A stretch of 64,000 bases of DNA from Xenorhabdus innexi (lineage in GTDB: Bacteria > Pseudomonadota > Gammaproteobacteria > Enterobacterales > Enterobacteriaceae). A program made the position numbers and the translations under genes. The notes under the pieces are model-generated. The model did no database searches, was not told where the DNA came from, and saw only the letters and a list, made by a program, of their open reading frames with translations. Location of the stretch: the NCBI RefSeq assembly GCF_002632485.1, contig NZ_NIBU01000001.1, positions 62,001 to 126,000 on the forward strand. Direction: 5' to 3'. Positions 55,452-64,000 of the stretch are shown piece after piece (within the stretch, counting starts at the first letter, position 1; every line of letters starts with the position of its first letter).

Positions 55452-56378
55452 ATGAGCGATAAAACAGAAAAGTTACAAAAAATTCTTGCGCGTTCTGGTC
55501 ATGGTTCACGCCGTGAAATTGAAGGGTATATTCAACAGGGGCGCATTAGCATTGATGGCAAGATCGCAACGTTGGGTGATCGCATCGAAGTAAAACCCGG
55601 TACAAAAATCCGTTTTGACGGTCGTATCTTAAATATCAAAGAGCCACAAAAAACAGTTTGTCGTGTTCTGGCTTACTATAAGCCAGAAGGTGAACTGTGT
55701 ACCCGACACGACCCGGAAGGCCGCCCGACAGTTTTTGATCGCCTGCCGAAAATGCAGGGTGCGCGCTGGATTGCGGTTGGACGTCTGGATATTAATACCT
55801 GCGGGCTGCTGCTGTTTACAACCGATGGTGAACTGGCAAACCGTCTGATGCATCCAAGCCGTGAGGTTGAACGTGAATATGCGGTTCGCGTTTTTGGTGA
55901 AGTAGATAATGCAAAACTGCGCCAACTGACACAGGGTGTACAACTGGAAGATGGCCCGGCTTCATTTAAAACTATCTCGTTTAAAGGCGGGGAAGGAATT
56001 AACCAGTGGTACAACGTCACGTTAACGGAAGGGCGTAACCGTGAAGTCAGACGTTTGTGGGAAGCCGTTGGTGTGCAGGTGAGTCGTTTGATCCGAGTTC
56101 GTTACGGTGACATTGATCTGCCGAAAGGTCTGCCTCGTGGCGGCTGGACTGAGTTAGGGCTGGAGCAGACTAACTATTTACGCCAGTTGGTTGAGCTGAA
56201 TGAAGAAATTGTATCCAAAGTTGCCGTTGAACGCGACCAGCGCCGTCTAAAAGCCAATCAGATCCGCCGCGCAGTAAGGAGACATTCTCAGGTCGCATCC
56301 CGCCCGGCAGGAAAGCGCTCTTCAAGCAGCAGCTCCCGCCAGAATGCAGGAAGAAAAGCCCCGCTTAAAGGCCGTTAA
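55452..56378 (+). CDS. rluB: 23S rRNA pseudouridine(2605) synthase
   Basis: A 308-residue RsuA-family enzyme with an N-terminal S4 RNA-binding domain ([22 protein letters not shown]) and the catalytic Asp (about D113) in [26 protein letters not shown] is conserved. The C-terminal tail is Arg/Lys/Ser-rich. It modifies U2605 of 23S rRNA. It ends at a bidirectional terminator. Confidence 0.95.
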   Translation: MSDKTEKLQKILARSGHGSRREIEGYIQQGRISIDGKIATLGDRIEVKPGTKIRFDGRILNIKEPQKTVCRVLAYYKPEGELCTRHDPEGRPTVFDRLPKMQGARWIAVGRLDINTCGLLLFTTDGELANRLMHPSREVEREYAVRVFGEVDNAKLRQLTQGVQLEDGPASFKTISFKGGEGINQWYNVTLTEGRNREVRRLWEAVGVQVSRLIRVRYGDIDLPKGLPRGGWTELGLEQTNYLRQLVELNEEIVSKVAVERDQRRLKANQIRRAVRRHSQVASRPAGKRSSSSSSRQNAGRKAPLKGR

Positions 56379-56391
56379 TACTCTTCTCTGA

Positions 56392-56428
56392 CCGCTGTTT
56401 CAATGCTCAGCAGATATTGAAACAGCGG
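56392..56428. terminator. Bidirectional terminator between rluB and btuR
   Basis: CCGCTGTTTCAAT and ATTGAAACAGCGG form a perfect 13-bp stem with an 11-base loop between convergent genes. Confidence 0.85.
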
Positions 56429-56438
56429 GAATTATTTC

Positions 56439-57035
56439 TTACCAATCAATGCCTTTCTGGGCTTTAATTCCTGCATCAAAAGCATGTTTGACTGGTCGCA
56501 TTTCGGTAACAGTATCAGCAAACTCAAGTAGTTCACGGTGACAGCCTCGCCCGGTAATAATAACGGACTGGCTGGTAGGGCGTTGTTTCAGTGCGGTAAG
56601 CACATCGTTGAGTTCGAGATAACCGTAACTCACCATATACGTCAGTTCATCAAGTACAACAAGCTGGAGTGTAGGATCGGATAGCAATTTTAGGGCATAC
56701 TGCCACACAGACAGGCAGGCCTGAGTATCTGTTTCCCGATTTTGGGTTTCCCAGGTAAATCCGGTTCCCATCACATGAAACTCAACCCCATTCTTTTCCA
56801 GCAGATTTTTTTCTCCGTTTTCCCATGTACCTTTGATGAACTGGATCACGCCAGCACGTTGACCATGACCAACGGCACGGGTGACAGTACCGAATGCGGC
56901 GGTTGTTTTCCCTTTTCCATTGCCGGTAAAAACCATAACGATACCGCGTTCTTGCTGTGCGGCAGCAATACGCGCATCGACTTTTTCTTTCAGGCGCTGT
57001 TGTCTTTTCTGGTACTGGCTGTTATCTCTTGTCAT
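56439..57035 (-). CDS. btuR: Cob(I)yrinic acid a,c-diamide adenosyltransferase
   Basis: A 198-residue CobA/BtuR-type enzyme with the P-loop TGNGKGKTTA, then VIQFIKGTW and LDELTYMV. It adenosylates cobalamin or cobinamide for salvage and assimilation. It is coupled to yciK (overlapping ends), as in E. coli. Confidence 0.95.
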   Translation of the reverse strand: MTRDNSQYQKRQQRLKEKVDARIAAAQQERGIVMVFTGNGKGKTTAAFGTVTRAVGHGQRAGVIQFIKGTWENGEKNLLEKNGVEFHVMGTGFTWETQNRETDTQACLSVWQYALKLLSDPTLQLVVLDELTYMVSYGYLELNDVLTALKQRPTSQSVIITGRGCHRELLEFADTVTEMRPVKHAFDAGIKAQKGIDW

Positions 57036-57799
57036 TATTCGGCTGGCCCCGCTTTGCGGCCCGGTTGTGCATCAAAACTGATACCTGAATCATGCAGGCT
57101 GTCATCTCCCATCAGGTAAAGATAAACCGGCATAATATCCGCTGGCGTTTTTAATTTGGCTGAATTTTCATCAGGGAATGCACTGGCACGCATACTGGTG
57201 CGGGTTCCGCCCGGATTAATACAATTAACCCGCAGTGAAGTTCCCTGATATTCCTGTGCTAAAACTTGCATCAGACCTTCTGTGGCGAATTTGGAAACGG
57301 AATAGACCCCCCAGCCACTTCTTCCTTCGCGCCCAACACTGGAACTGGTAAATACCAAAGAACCTGCGGGGGATTTCATTAACAGTGGGATCAGTACCTG
57401 AGTCAGCATAAATGTGGCATTGACATTCACCTGCATCACATCATGCCAAAGTTGAACAGGTTGTTCTGTGATGGGAGCGACAACCCCCAATAACCCAGCG
57501 TTATGTAATACACCATCCAGACGCGGATAATGCTGTGCCAGTTCATCAGCAAAGTTCAGGCATTCATCAGCCGTCACAGTTAAAAGATCCATTGTATAAA
57601 CAGCCGCAGGTAAGCCGCCTTCATTTTCGATTATCTGTTTAACCGCTTCCAATTTTGCCGTTGTACGCCCAAGCAAAATAACCTGAGCGCCATGGCGGGC
57701 ATAAGTTAATGCGGCTTCACGACCAATACCATCACCGGCACCAGTAACTAAAATGATTTTTTGTTGCAGCAGGTCATTTTTTGGTTGGTAGTCTGACAT
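57035..57799 (-). CDS. yciK: SDR-family oxidoreductase YciK
   Basis: A 254-residue classical SDR with TGAGDGIGREAA, the HNAGLLG motif, TSSSVGR and YSVSKFA. It matches YciK, whose substrate is unknown. It overlaps btuR by one base and is the first gene of that pair. Confidence 0.94.
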   Translation of the reverse strand: MSDYQPKNDLLQQKIILVTGAGDGIGREAALTYARHGAQVILLGRTTAKLEAVKQIIENEGGLPAAVYTMDLLTVTADECLNFADELAQHYPRLDGVLHNAGLLGVVAPITEQPVQLWHDVMQVNVNATFMLTQVLIPLLMKSPAGSLVFTSSSVGREGRSGWGVYSVSKFATEGLMQVLAQEYQGTSLRVNCINPGGTRTSMRASAFPDENSAKLKTPADIMPVYLYLMGDDSLHDSGISFDAQPGRKAGPAE

Positions 57800-58068
57800 C
57801 TGATTCTCTTCTATAAACTGTTTTTAAATCTGGCGGATGGGATGGATATATGTAGCATATAACGGCTCATCAGAACAAAACTTCGTGTTATCGTCAAATT
57901 GGCAAAATCTCATCTACTTTTTCTGCGCAAATAAACAAATAATATTAATGATTTATTGGTCGGGAGATTTGGCGGAACAGAAGCAAGATAAACTGTTAGA
58001 GCACTGTTTCAGGTTTTTGGTTAAAATGAAATAAATATTGTTCATCATAAATAAAGAAAGGTGGATCT

Positions 58069-59115
58069 GTGGAGTATGTTTCTCTATACGGGCTGTTTTT
58101 GGCAAAAGTAGTCACTATCGTCCTGGCAGTCGTCGTTCTGGTGGTATTTAGCATTGGGGTTGGTATGCGTAAAACAATGCAAAAAGGTGAATTACGCCTG
58201 ACCAATCTTGGTGAGTCTTATAAGGAAAAACAACGTCAGATGCAGCAGGCTCGAATGAGTGAGGCCGAGCAGAAAATCTGGCAGAAAGAGCAGAAAAAAC
58301 AGCAAAAAAGTGAAGCAAAGCAGAAAAAGGCTGAGGCGAAAAGCGGTCTGAAAAGTACACAGAAAACCAGCCTTTACGTTCTTGACTTCAAAGGCAGTAT
58401 GGATGCTCATGAAGTGGACTCTCTGCGCGAAGAGATCAGCGCTGTTCTGGCTGTCGCTGATCAGAAAGATGAAGTTTTGGTGCGCTTGGAAAGCCCCGGC
58501 GGTGTGGTGCATGGTTACGGGCTTGCTGCATCCCAATTAGCCCGTCTGAAACAAAAAGGTATCCGGCTGACAGTTGCGGTAGATAAGGTAGCAGCCAGTG
58601 GTGGTTATATGATGGCATGTGTGGCCGATCGTATTATTGCCGCACCTTTTGCCATTATTGGTTCAATTGGTGTAGTTGCTCAGTTGCCGAATATTCATCG
58701 GTTACTGAAGAAAAATGATGTCGATATCGAACTTCATACCGCAGGCGAATATAAGCGTACTCTGACTATGCTTGGGGAAAATACCGAACAGGGGCGACAG
58801 AAATTTCAGGAAGAATTGAATGAAACACATACTTTATTCAAATCGTTTATTCATGATCATCGTCCGGGACTGGATGTAGAGAAAGTAGCAACAGGCGAGC
58901 ATTGGTATGGCACACAGGCACAAGAACATGGGTTGATTGATGAAATCGGTGTCAGTGATGATTTTCTGATTGCTCAAATTGAGCATCGTGAAGTGATTGG
59001 GGTCAGTTATTCCCGCCGTAAGCGTGTAGTAGAACGTTTTATGGGAGGTGTGATGGAAAGTGCTGATAAATTGTTGATGCGCTGGTGGCAAAGAGGCCAG
59101 AAGCCATTGCTCTGA
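58069..59115 (+). CDS. sohB: Inner-membrane peptidase SohB
   Basis: A 348-residue S49-family (SppA-like) serine peptidase. The start is GTG, preceded by AAAGAAAGGTGG. It has an N-terminal membrane segment, a Lys/Gln/Glu-rich helical stretch (about 50-100), then LDFKGSMDAHEV, LESPGGVVHGYG, the nucleophile region VAASGGYMMA and the YKRTLT lysine. It ends WWQRGQKPL as in E. coli. In E. coli yciN and topA follow; yciN is not evident here. Confidence 0.95.
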   Translation: MEYVSLYGLFLAKVVTIVLAVVVLVVFSIGVGMRKTMQKGELRLTNLGESYKEKQRQMQQARMSEAEQKIWQKEQKKQQKSEAKQKKAEAKSGLKSTQKTSLYVLDFKGSMDAHEVDSLREEISAVLAVADQKDEVLVRLESPGGVVHGYGLAASQLARLKQKGIRLTVAVDKVAASGGYMMACVADRIIAAPFAIIGSIGVVAQLPNIHRLLKKNDVDIELHTAGEYKRTLTMLGENTEQGRQKFQEELNETHTLFKSFIHDHRPGLDVEKVATGEHWYGTQAQEHGLIDEIGVSDDFLIAQIEHREVIGVSYSRRKRVVERFMGGVMESADKLLMRWWQRGQKPLL

Positions 59116-59672
59116 CAGTAAATCTGGCGGTACATGGAGTAAATTGTAAGCTCCATTAATAGCGGCACAATGGCGGATAGTATGACAGACAATATGACAG
59201 TTATATTATCCGCCTCATAAAATAAGTGTGTTCGCCTTCTGCCTCACACTATCCGGCCTGCCTTGGGTGATGGTTTATTCTGTGGAAAAATCACGCTTTT
59301 CCTAATTATTTCATTTGGTTTTTATAACAGCAATTATCGTTTGACTGGAAATGTTCTCATTTGTACCTATTCTGCTTTTCCGAAAAATAAGTTGTTGCGC
59401 ATCGTTTTTTATCAGGTAGAGTGTGGGCTTTTCGTCATGCAGATGGAAGATTTTGTTTACAACTGTTAAACCATGTAATTGCATGGTATGCGTTTGTGTA
59501 TAAAATATCTCATGTATTTCAAAGGGTTTGGTGTTTGAACGAAAGTCTGGGATAAAAATTAGTTGATATCTTGCGAATCTATCGCAATATAAAAAGAGAT
59601 CTATTTTATATACCGCAACATAACTTCGTAATTTTCGCCATCTGAAAAGAAGATAATTAGGTAAAGGTAACT
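59116..59672 (+). other. 557-base gene-free gap with topA upstream region
   Basis: No convincing gene. A 68-codon ORF at 59263-59469 has no ribosome-binding site or recognisable sequence. A short inverted repeat ACCATG...CATGGT lies at 59470-59487, and a -10-like TATAAA at 59499-59504. Promoters of topA are probably here. The small yciN gene found here in E. coli is absent. Confidence 0.6.
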
Positions 59673-62270
59673 ATGGGTAAAGCTCTTGTTATAGTGGAGT
59701 CCCCGGCAAAAGCCAAAACAATCAATAAATATCTGGGAAATGACTACGTTGTGAAATCCAGCGTTGGTCATATCCGTGATTTGCCGACTAGTGGTACAAC
59801 GAGTCAAAAGAGCTCGAACTCATCTACCGATAAGAATAAAAAGAAAACTAAAAAGGATGAGAAAACAGCGCTGGTTAACCGAATGGGAATTGATCCCTAC
59901 CATGGCTGGGAAGCAAATTATCAAATCTTACCCGGCAAAGAAAAAGTGGTAGCAGAGCTGAAAACACTGGCTGAAAAAGCACAGCATATTTATCTGGCAA
60001 CGGACCTTGATCGCGAAGGGGAAGCCATTGCCTGGCATTTGCGGGAAGTAATTGGCGGAGACGAGACACGTTTCAGCCGCGTTGTTTTTAATGAGATTAC
60101 CAAAAACGCTATCACTCAGGCTTTTGATAAGCCGGGTGAGTTGAACCTTGACCGTGTTAATGCACAACAGGCGCGCCGTTTTATGGATCGCGTAGTGGGC
60201 TACATGGTTTCACCACTATTGTGGAAAAAAGTTGCCAGAGGGCTGTCTGCTGGTCGTGTTCAATCTGTAGCGGTTCGCCTTGTTGTTGAGCGTGAACGGG
60301 AAATCAAAGCCTTTGTTCCAGAGGAATACTGGCAGATATATGCGGATCTCATGGCTAATGAGGGCATTGAGCTTCATATGGAAGTTACCCATAAAGAGGG
60401 GAAACCATTTAAGCCAGTTAATGCGCAACAGACTCAGGCAGCCGTATCTTTACTTGAAAAAGCCAGCTATAAGATCACCGACCGGGAAGATCGTCCAACG
60501 TCAAGTAAGCCGAATGCACCATTTATTACTTCAACGTTGCAACAGGCTGCCAGTACCCGTCTGGGTTTTGGCGTTAAGAAAACCATGATGATGGCTCAGA
60601 AATTATATGAAGCAGGCCACATTACTTATATGCGTACTGATTCGACTAACCTGAGTCAGGATGCGTTGAGCATGGTGCGCGGTTATATCAGTGACAACTT
60701 TGGTGACAAATACCTGCCTAAAGAAGCCAATATTTACAGCAGCAAAGAGAATTCTCAGGAAGCTCATGAAGCCATCCGGCCGTCTAATGTTGAGATTATG
60801 GCTGAAGCCCTGAAGGATATGGAAACTGATGCCCAAAAGTTGTATCAGCTTATCTGGCGTCAGTTTATTGCCTGTCAGATGACTCCGGCAAAATATGATT
60901 CAACAACACTGACTGTTCGGGCCGGGGATTTTGAACTACGGGCAAAAGGCCGTACTTTACGTTTTGATGGCTGGACAAAAGTGATGCCCGCTTTACGTAA
61001 AGGCGATGACGACCGTACTTTACCTGTGGTGGAAGTCGGGACAAGTCTTGATTTACAAAAATTGCTTCCAAGCCAACACTTTACTAAGCCACCGGCGCGT
61101 TTTAGTGAGGCTTCGCTGGTTAGGGAACTGGAAAAACGTGGTATTGGGCGTCCATCGACTTATGCTTCAATCATTTCCACCATTCAGGATCGCGGGTATG
61201 TACGGGTTGAAAACCGTCGTTTCTATGCGGAAAAAATGGGCGAAATTGTCAACGATCGTTTAGAGGAAAACTTTAACGAATTGATGAGCTATGATTTTAC
61301 GGCAAGAATGGAAAATCAGCTCGATCATGTTGCAAACAATGAAGCAAACTGGAAAGGCGTATTGGATGAGTTTTTCGTCAACTTCAGTGAGCAATTGGAT
61401 ACCGCCAGCAAAGATCCGGAAGAAGGCGGAATGCGCCCGAATCCAATGGTCATTACTTCTATTGAATGCCCGACCTGTAGCCGCCCGATGGGAATTCGTA
61501 CTGCAACGACAGGGGTATTTTTAGGTTGTTCAGGTTATGCGCTATCGCCAAAAGAGCGCTGTAAACAAACCATTAATCTGATCCCGGAAAATGAAATACT
61601 GAACATTCTTGAAGGGGATGACGCAGAGACTAATGCATTGCGCGCCCGCCGTCGCTGTTCTAAATGTGGCACAGCAATGGACAGCTATTTGATTGATACT
61701 CAACGTAAATTACATGTCTGCGGTAATAATCCCGCCTGTGATGGTTACGAAGTAGAGAATGGTGAGTTCCGTATCAAAGGCTATGACGGCCCTATCGTTG
61801 AATGTGATAAGTGTGGATCGGAAATGCACCTGAAAATGGGGCGTTTTGGTAAGTATATGGGATGTACAAACGAAGGGTGTAAAAATACCCGTAAGATCCT
61901 GCGTAGCGGGGAAGTTGCCCCACCAAAAGAAGATCCTGTTCCACTGCCTGAGTTGCTATGCGAAAAGTCAGATGCTTACTTCGTTCTGCGTGATGGAGCC
62001 GCCGGTGTATTTCTGGCTGCCAGCACATTCCCTAAATCGCGGGAAACACGTGCACCTTTAGTGGAAGAGCTTGCTCAGTTCAAGGAACGTTTACCGGAGA
62101 AGTTGCGTTATCTGGCGGAAGCACCGATTGAAGACCCTGAAGGTAACAAAACAGTTGTACGTTTTAGCCGTAAGACGAAACAACAATATGTCTCTTCAGA
62201 GAAGAATGGCAAAGCGACAGGTTGGACAGCATTTTTTGTTGATGGTAAATGGACGGTCAAAGAAAAATAA
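59673..62270 (+). CDS. topA: DNA topoisomerase I
   Basis: An 865-residue type IA topoisomerase that relaxes negative supercoils. The TOPRIM domain starts [15 protein letters not shown], with [13 protein letters not shown]. The active-site tyrosine is Y319 in [10 protein letters not shown], the same number as in E. coli. Four-cysteine zinc ribbons are visible in the C-terminal part (CPTCSRP...[20 protein letters not shown]). Start ATG 59673 follows TAGGTAAAGG. Confidence 0.98.
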   Translation: MGKALVIVESPAKAKTINKYLGNDYVVKSSVGHIRDLPTSGTTSQKSSNSSTDKNKKKTKKDEKTALVNRMGIDPYHGWEANYQILPGKEKVVAELKTLAEKAQHIYLATDLDREGEAIAWHLREVIGGDETRFSRVVFNEITKNAITQAFDKPGELNLDRVNAQQARRFMDRVVGYMVSPLLWKKVARGLSAGRVQSVAVRLVVEREREIKAFVPEEYWQIYADLMANEGIELHMEVTHKEGKPFKPVNAQQTQAAVSLLEKASYKITDREDRPTSSKPNAPFITSTLQQAASTRLGFGVKKTMMMAQKLYEAGHITYMRTDSTNLSQDALSMVRGYISDNFGDKYLPKEANIYSSKENSQEAHEAIRPSNVEIMAEALKDMETDAQKLYQLIWRQFIACQMTPAKYDSTTLTVRAGDFELRAKGRTLRFDGWTKVMPALRKGDDDRTLPVVEVGTSLDLQKLLPSQHFTKPPARFSEASLVRELEKRGIGRPSTYASIISTIQDRGYVRVENRRFYAEKMGEIVNDRLEENFNELMSYDFTARMENQLDHVANNEANWKGVLDEFFVNFSEQLDTASKDPEEGGMRPNPMVITSIECPTCSRPMGIRTATTGVFLGCSGYALSPKERCKQTINLIPENEILNILEGDDAETNALRARRRCSKCGTAMDSYLIDTQRKLHVCGNNPACDGYEVENGEFRIKGYDGPIVECDKCGSEMHLKMGRFGKYMGCTNEGCKNTRKILRSGEVAPPKEDPVPLPELLCEKSDAYFVLRDGAAGVFLAASTFPKSRETRAPLVEELAQFKERLPEKLRYLAEAPIEDPEGNKTVVRFSRKTKQQYVSSEKNGKATGWTAFFVDGKWTVKEK

Positions 62271-62362
62271 TGGTTATGAGCATGGGTTGCCAATCAATCT
62301 ATTGAAATGCAATCAGACAAATATTTTATTTTTGACTTAAAAGATGAAATTTTTTTCTGGAA

Positions 62363-62389
62363 AGCCAGTTCTCTGAACTGGCTTTTTTT
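62363..62389 (+). terminator. Terminator after topA
   Basis: AGCCAGTTC and GAACTGGCT form a 9-bp stem with a 3-base loop, followed by a run of T. Confidence 0.92.
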
Positions 62390-63588
<1,199 letters not shown>

Positions 63589-63614
63589 TTGTGATATAAG
63601 AACATAAGCAAGAG

Positions 63615-63653
63615 AAACCGAGGGAATAACTGAAGTTATTTCCTCGGTTTTTT
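63615..63653. terminator. Terminator after cysB
   Basis: AAACCGAGG pairs with CCTCGGTTT, extended by an AATAAC/GTTATT inner stem, and a T-run follows. Confidence 0.92.
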
Positions 63654-63774
63654 ACATTTGGTTGATGGATTATTTTACTTGCGATGGTTTTTATTTGCGA
63701 TCTCATATTCTGGCAGTATCATTAATAAAATCACCTGTTGATTTGTTTTATATGAGGTCATAGAAGACGGATTG

Positions 63775-64000
63775 TTATTTCCCTGTGCCGATATTATGCT
63801 TTTCCATATAATCAGCAAGTTCTTTATTGTCTGGCATTTTACTTTTACTCAGAGCTGTAAACACGCCTTTTTGATCGCCCTGATTTTTATGCTGACCGAG
63901 CTTTTCCTTTGCATGTATTTCTGTGATAACGATTTTGAATCCGACAATTGCCTGACGTTGTTTATTAACATACTCCTCCGGCATTAACTCAGTATTATTC
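63775..64000 (-). CDS. PaiB-like FMN-binding protein, C-terminal part (runs off the right edge)
   Basis: The minus-strand frame is open from 64000 to the stop at 63775, giving about 74 residues. The segment MPEEYVNKQRQAIVGFKIVI, then KLGQHKNQGDQKGV, resembles the C-terminus of PaiB-type FMN-binding negative regulators (about 205 residues), with the usual IVGFxI and KxxQxxxxxDxxGV pattern. The N-terminus lies outside the window, so intactness cannot be judged. Confidence 0.65.
   Translation of the reverse strand, partial: NNTELMPEEYVNKQRQAIVGFKIVITEIHAKEKLGQHKNQGDQKGVFTALSKSKMPDNKELADYMEKHNIGTGK

Noticed and set aside
59263-59469. 68-codon plus-strand ORF between sohB and topA
   Set aside because: No ribosome-binding site, no family similarity and composition like the intergenic DNA.
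63772-63987. 71-codon plus-strand ORF at the right edge
   Set aside because: It overlaps the minus-strand PaiB-like frame, which has recognisable conserved residues and runs off the edge.

Overview
The window looks like an entomopathogenic gammaproteobacterium, most likely Xenorhabdus (Morganellaceae). Three things point there. The yciA-yciB-yciC-ompW, trp operon, trpH-yciO-rluB-btuR-yciK-sohB-topA-cysB backbone is enterobacterial. An interspersed repeat (TTCGTCTTTCAAG...) that I recognise from Xenorhabdus/Photorhabdus is present twice. A fabclavine/zeamine-type biosynthetic cluster occupies the left half. The species cannot be fixed from the sequence alone.

Bases 1-32136 hold the right part of a collinear operon for a peptide-polyketide-polyamine hybrid. 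It begins inside a PfaD/aminotransferase fusion that belongs to a polyunsaturated-fatty-acid-like polyamine synthase lying mostly outside the window. Next come a ketoreductase, a thioester reductase and a nitrilase-type amidohydrolase. They are followed by two NRPSs carrying six A domains (A-T-C-A-T-C-A-T-E-C-A-T and C-A-T-C-A-T), a single-module PKS (KS-AT-KR-ACP) and a stand-alone condensation protein. There is no thioesterase. By analogy with zeamine/fabclavine, the last protein should join the polyamine to the peptide-polyketide thioester. Binding-pocket codes read by eye suggest X-X-D-Asn-Asn-Thr-(Val-like) followed by a reduced malonate extension. Exporter genes expected after the cluster in relatives are not seen; yciA follows immediately on the other strand.

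Bases 32224-36939 are the yciA/yciB/yciC/ompW neighbourhood with a SulP anion transporter between yciB and yciC. ompW has a good candidate FNR site, a possible CRP site and a perfect 26-bp palindrome upstream.

Bases 37042-46176 are the most unusual part. A decayed second copy of the trp control region (truncated trpE, complete tryptophan-rich leader ORF, operator, -35) lies at 37042-37500. A copy of the trpH upstream region lies at 45720-45869. Between these halves sit two large A+T-rich genes for secreted proteins: a 990-residue protein with about 199-residue tandem repeats, and a 1657-residue chymotrypsin-fold serine protease followed by many Ig-like repeats. A permease relic and several strong terminators follow.

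Bases 46272-53654 hold a BON-domain lipoprotein and the complete trp operon (trpL-E-G-D-CF-B-A, minus strand, trpG and trpD as separate genes) with promoter, operator, leader peptide and attenuator. Bases 53855-64000 are conserved housekeeping genes: trpH, yciO, rluB, btuR, yciK, sohB, topA, cysB, and the C-terminus of a PaiB-like protein at the right edge.
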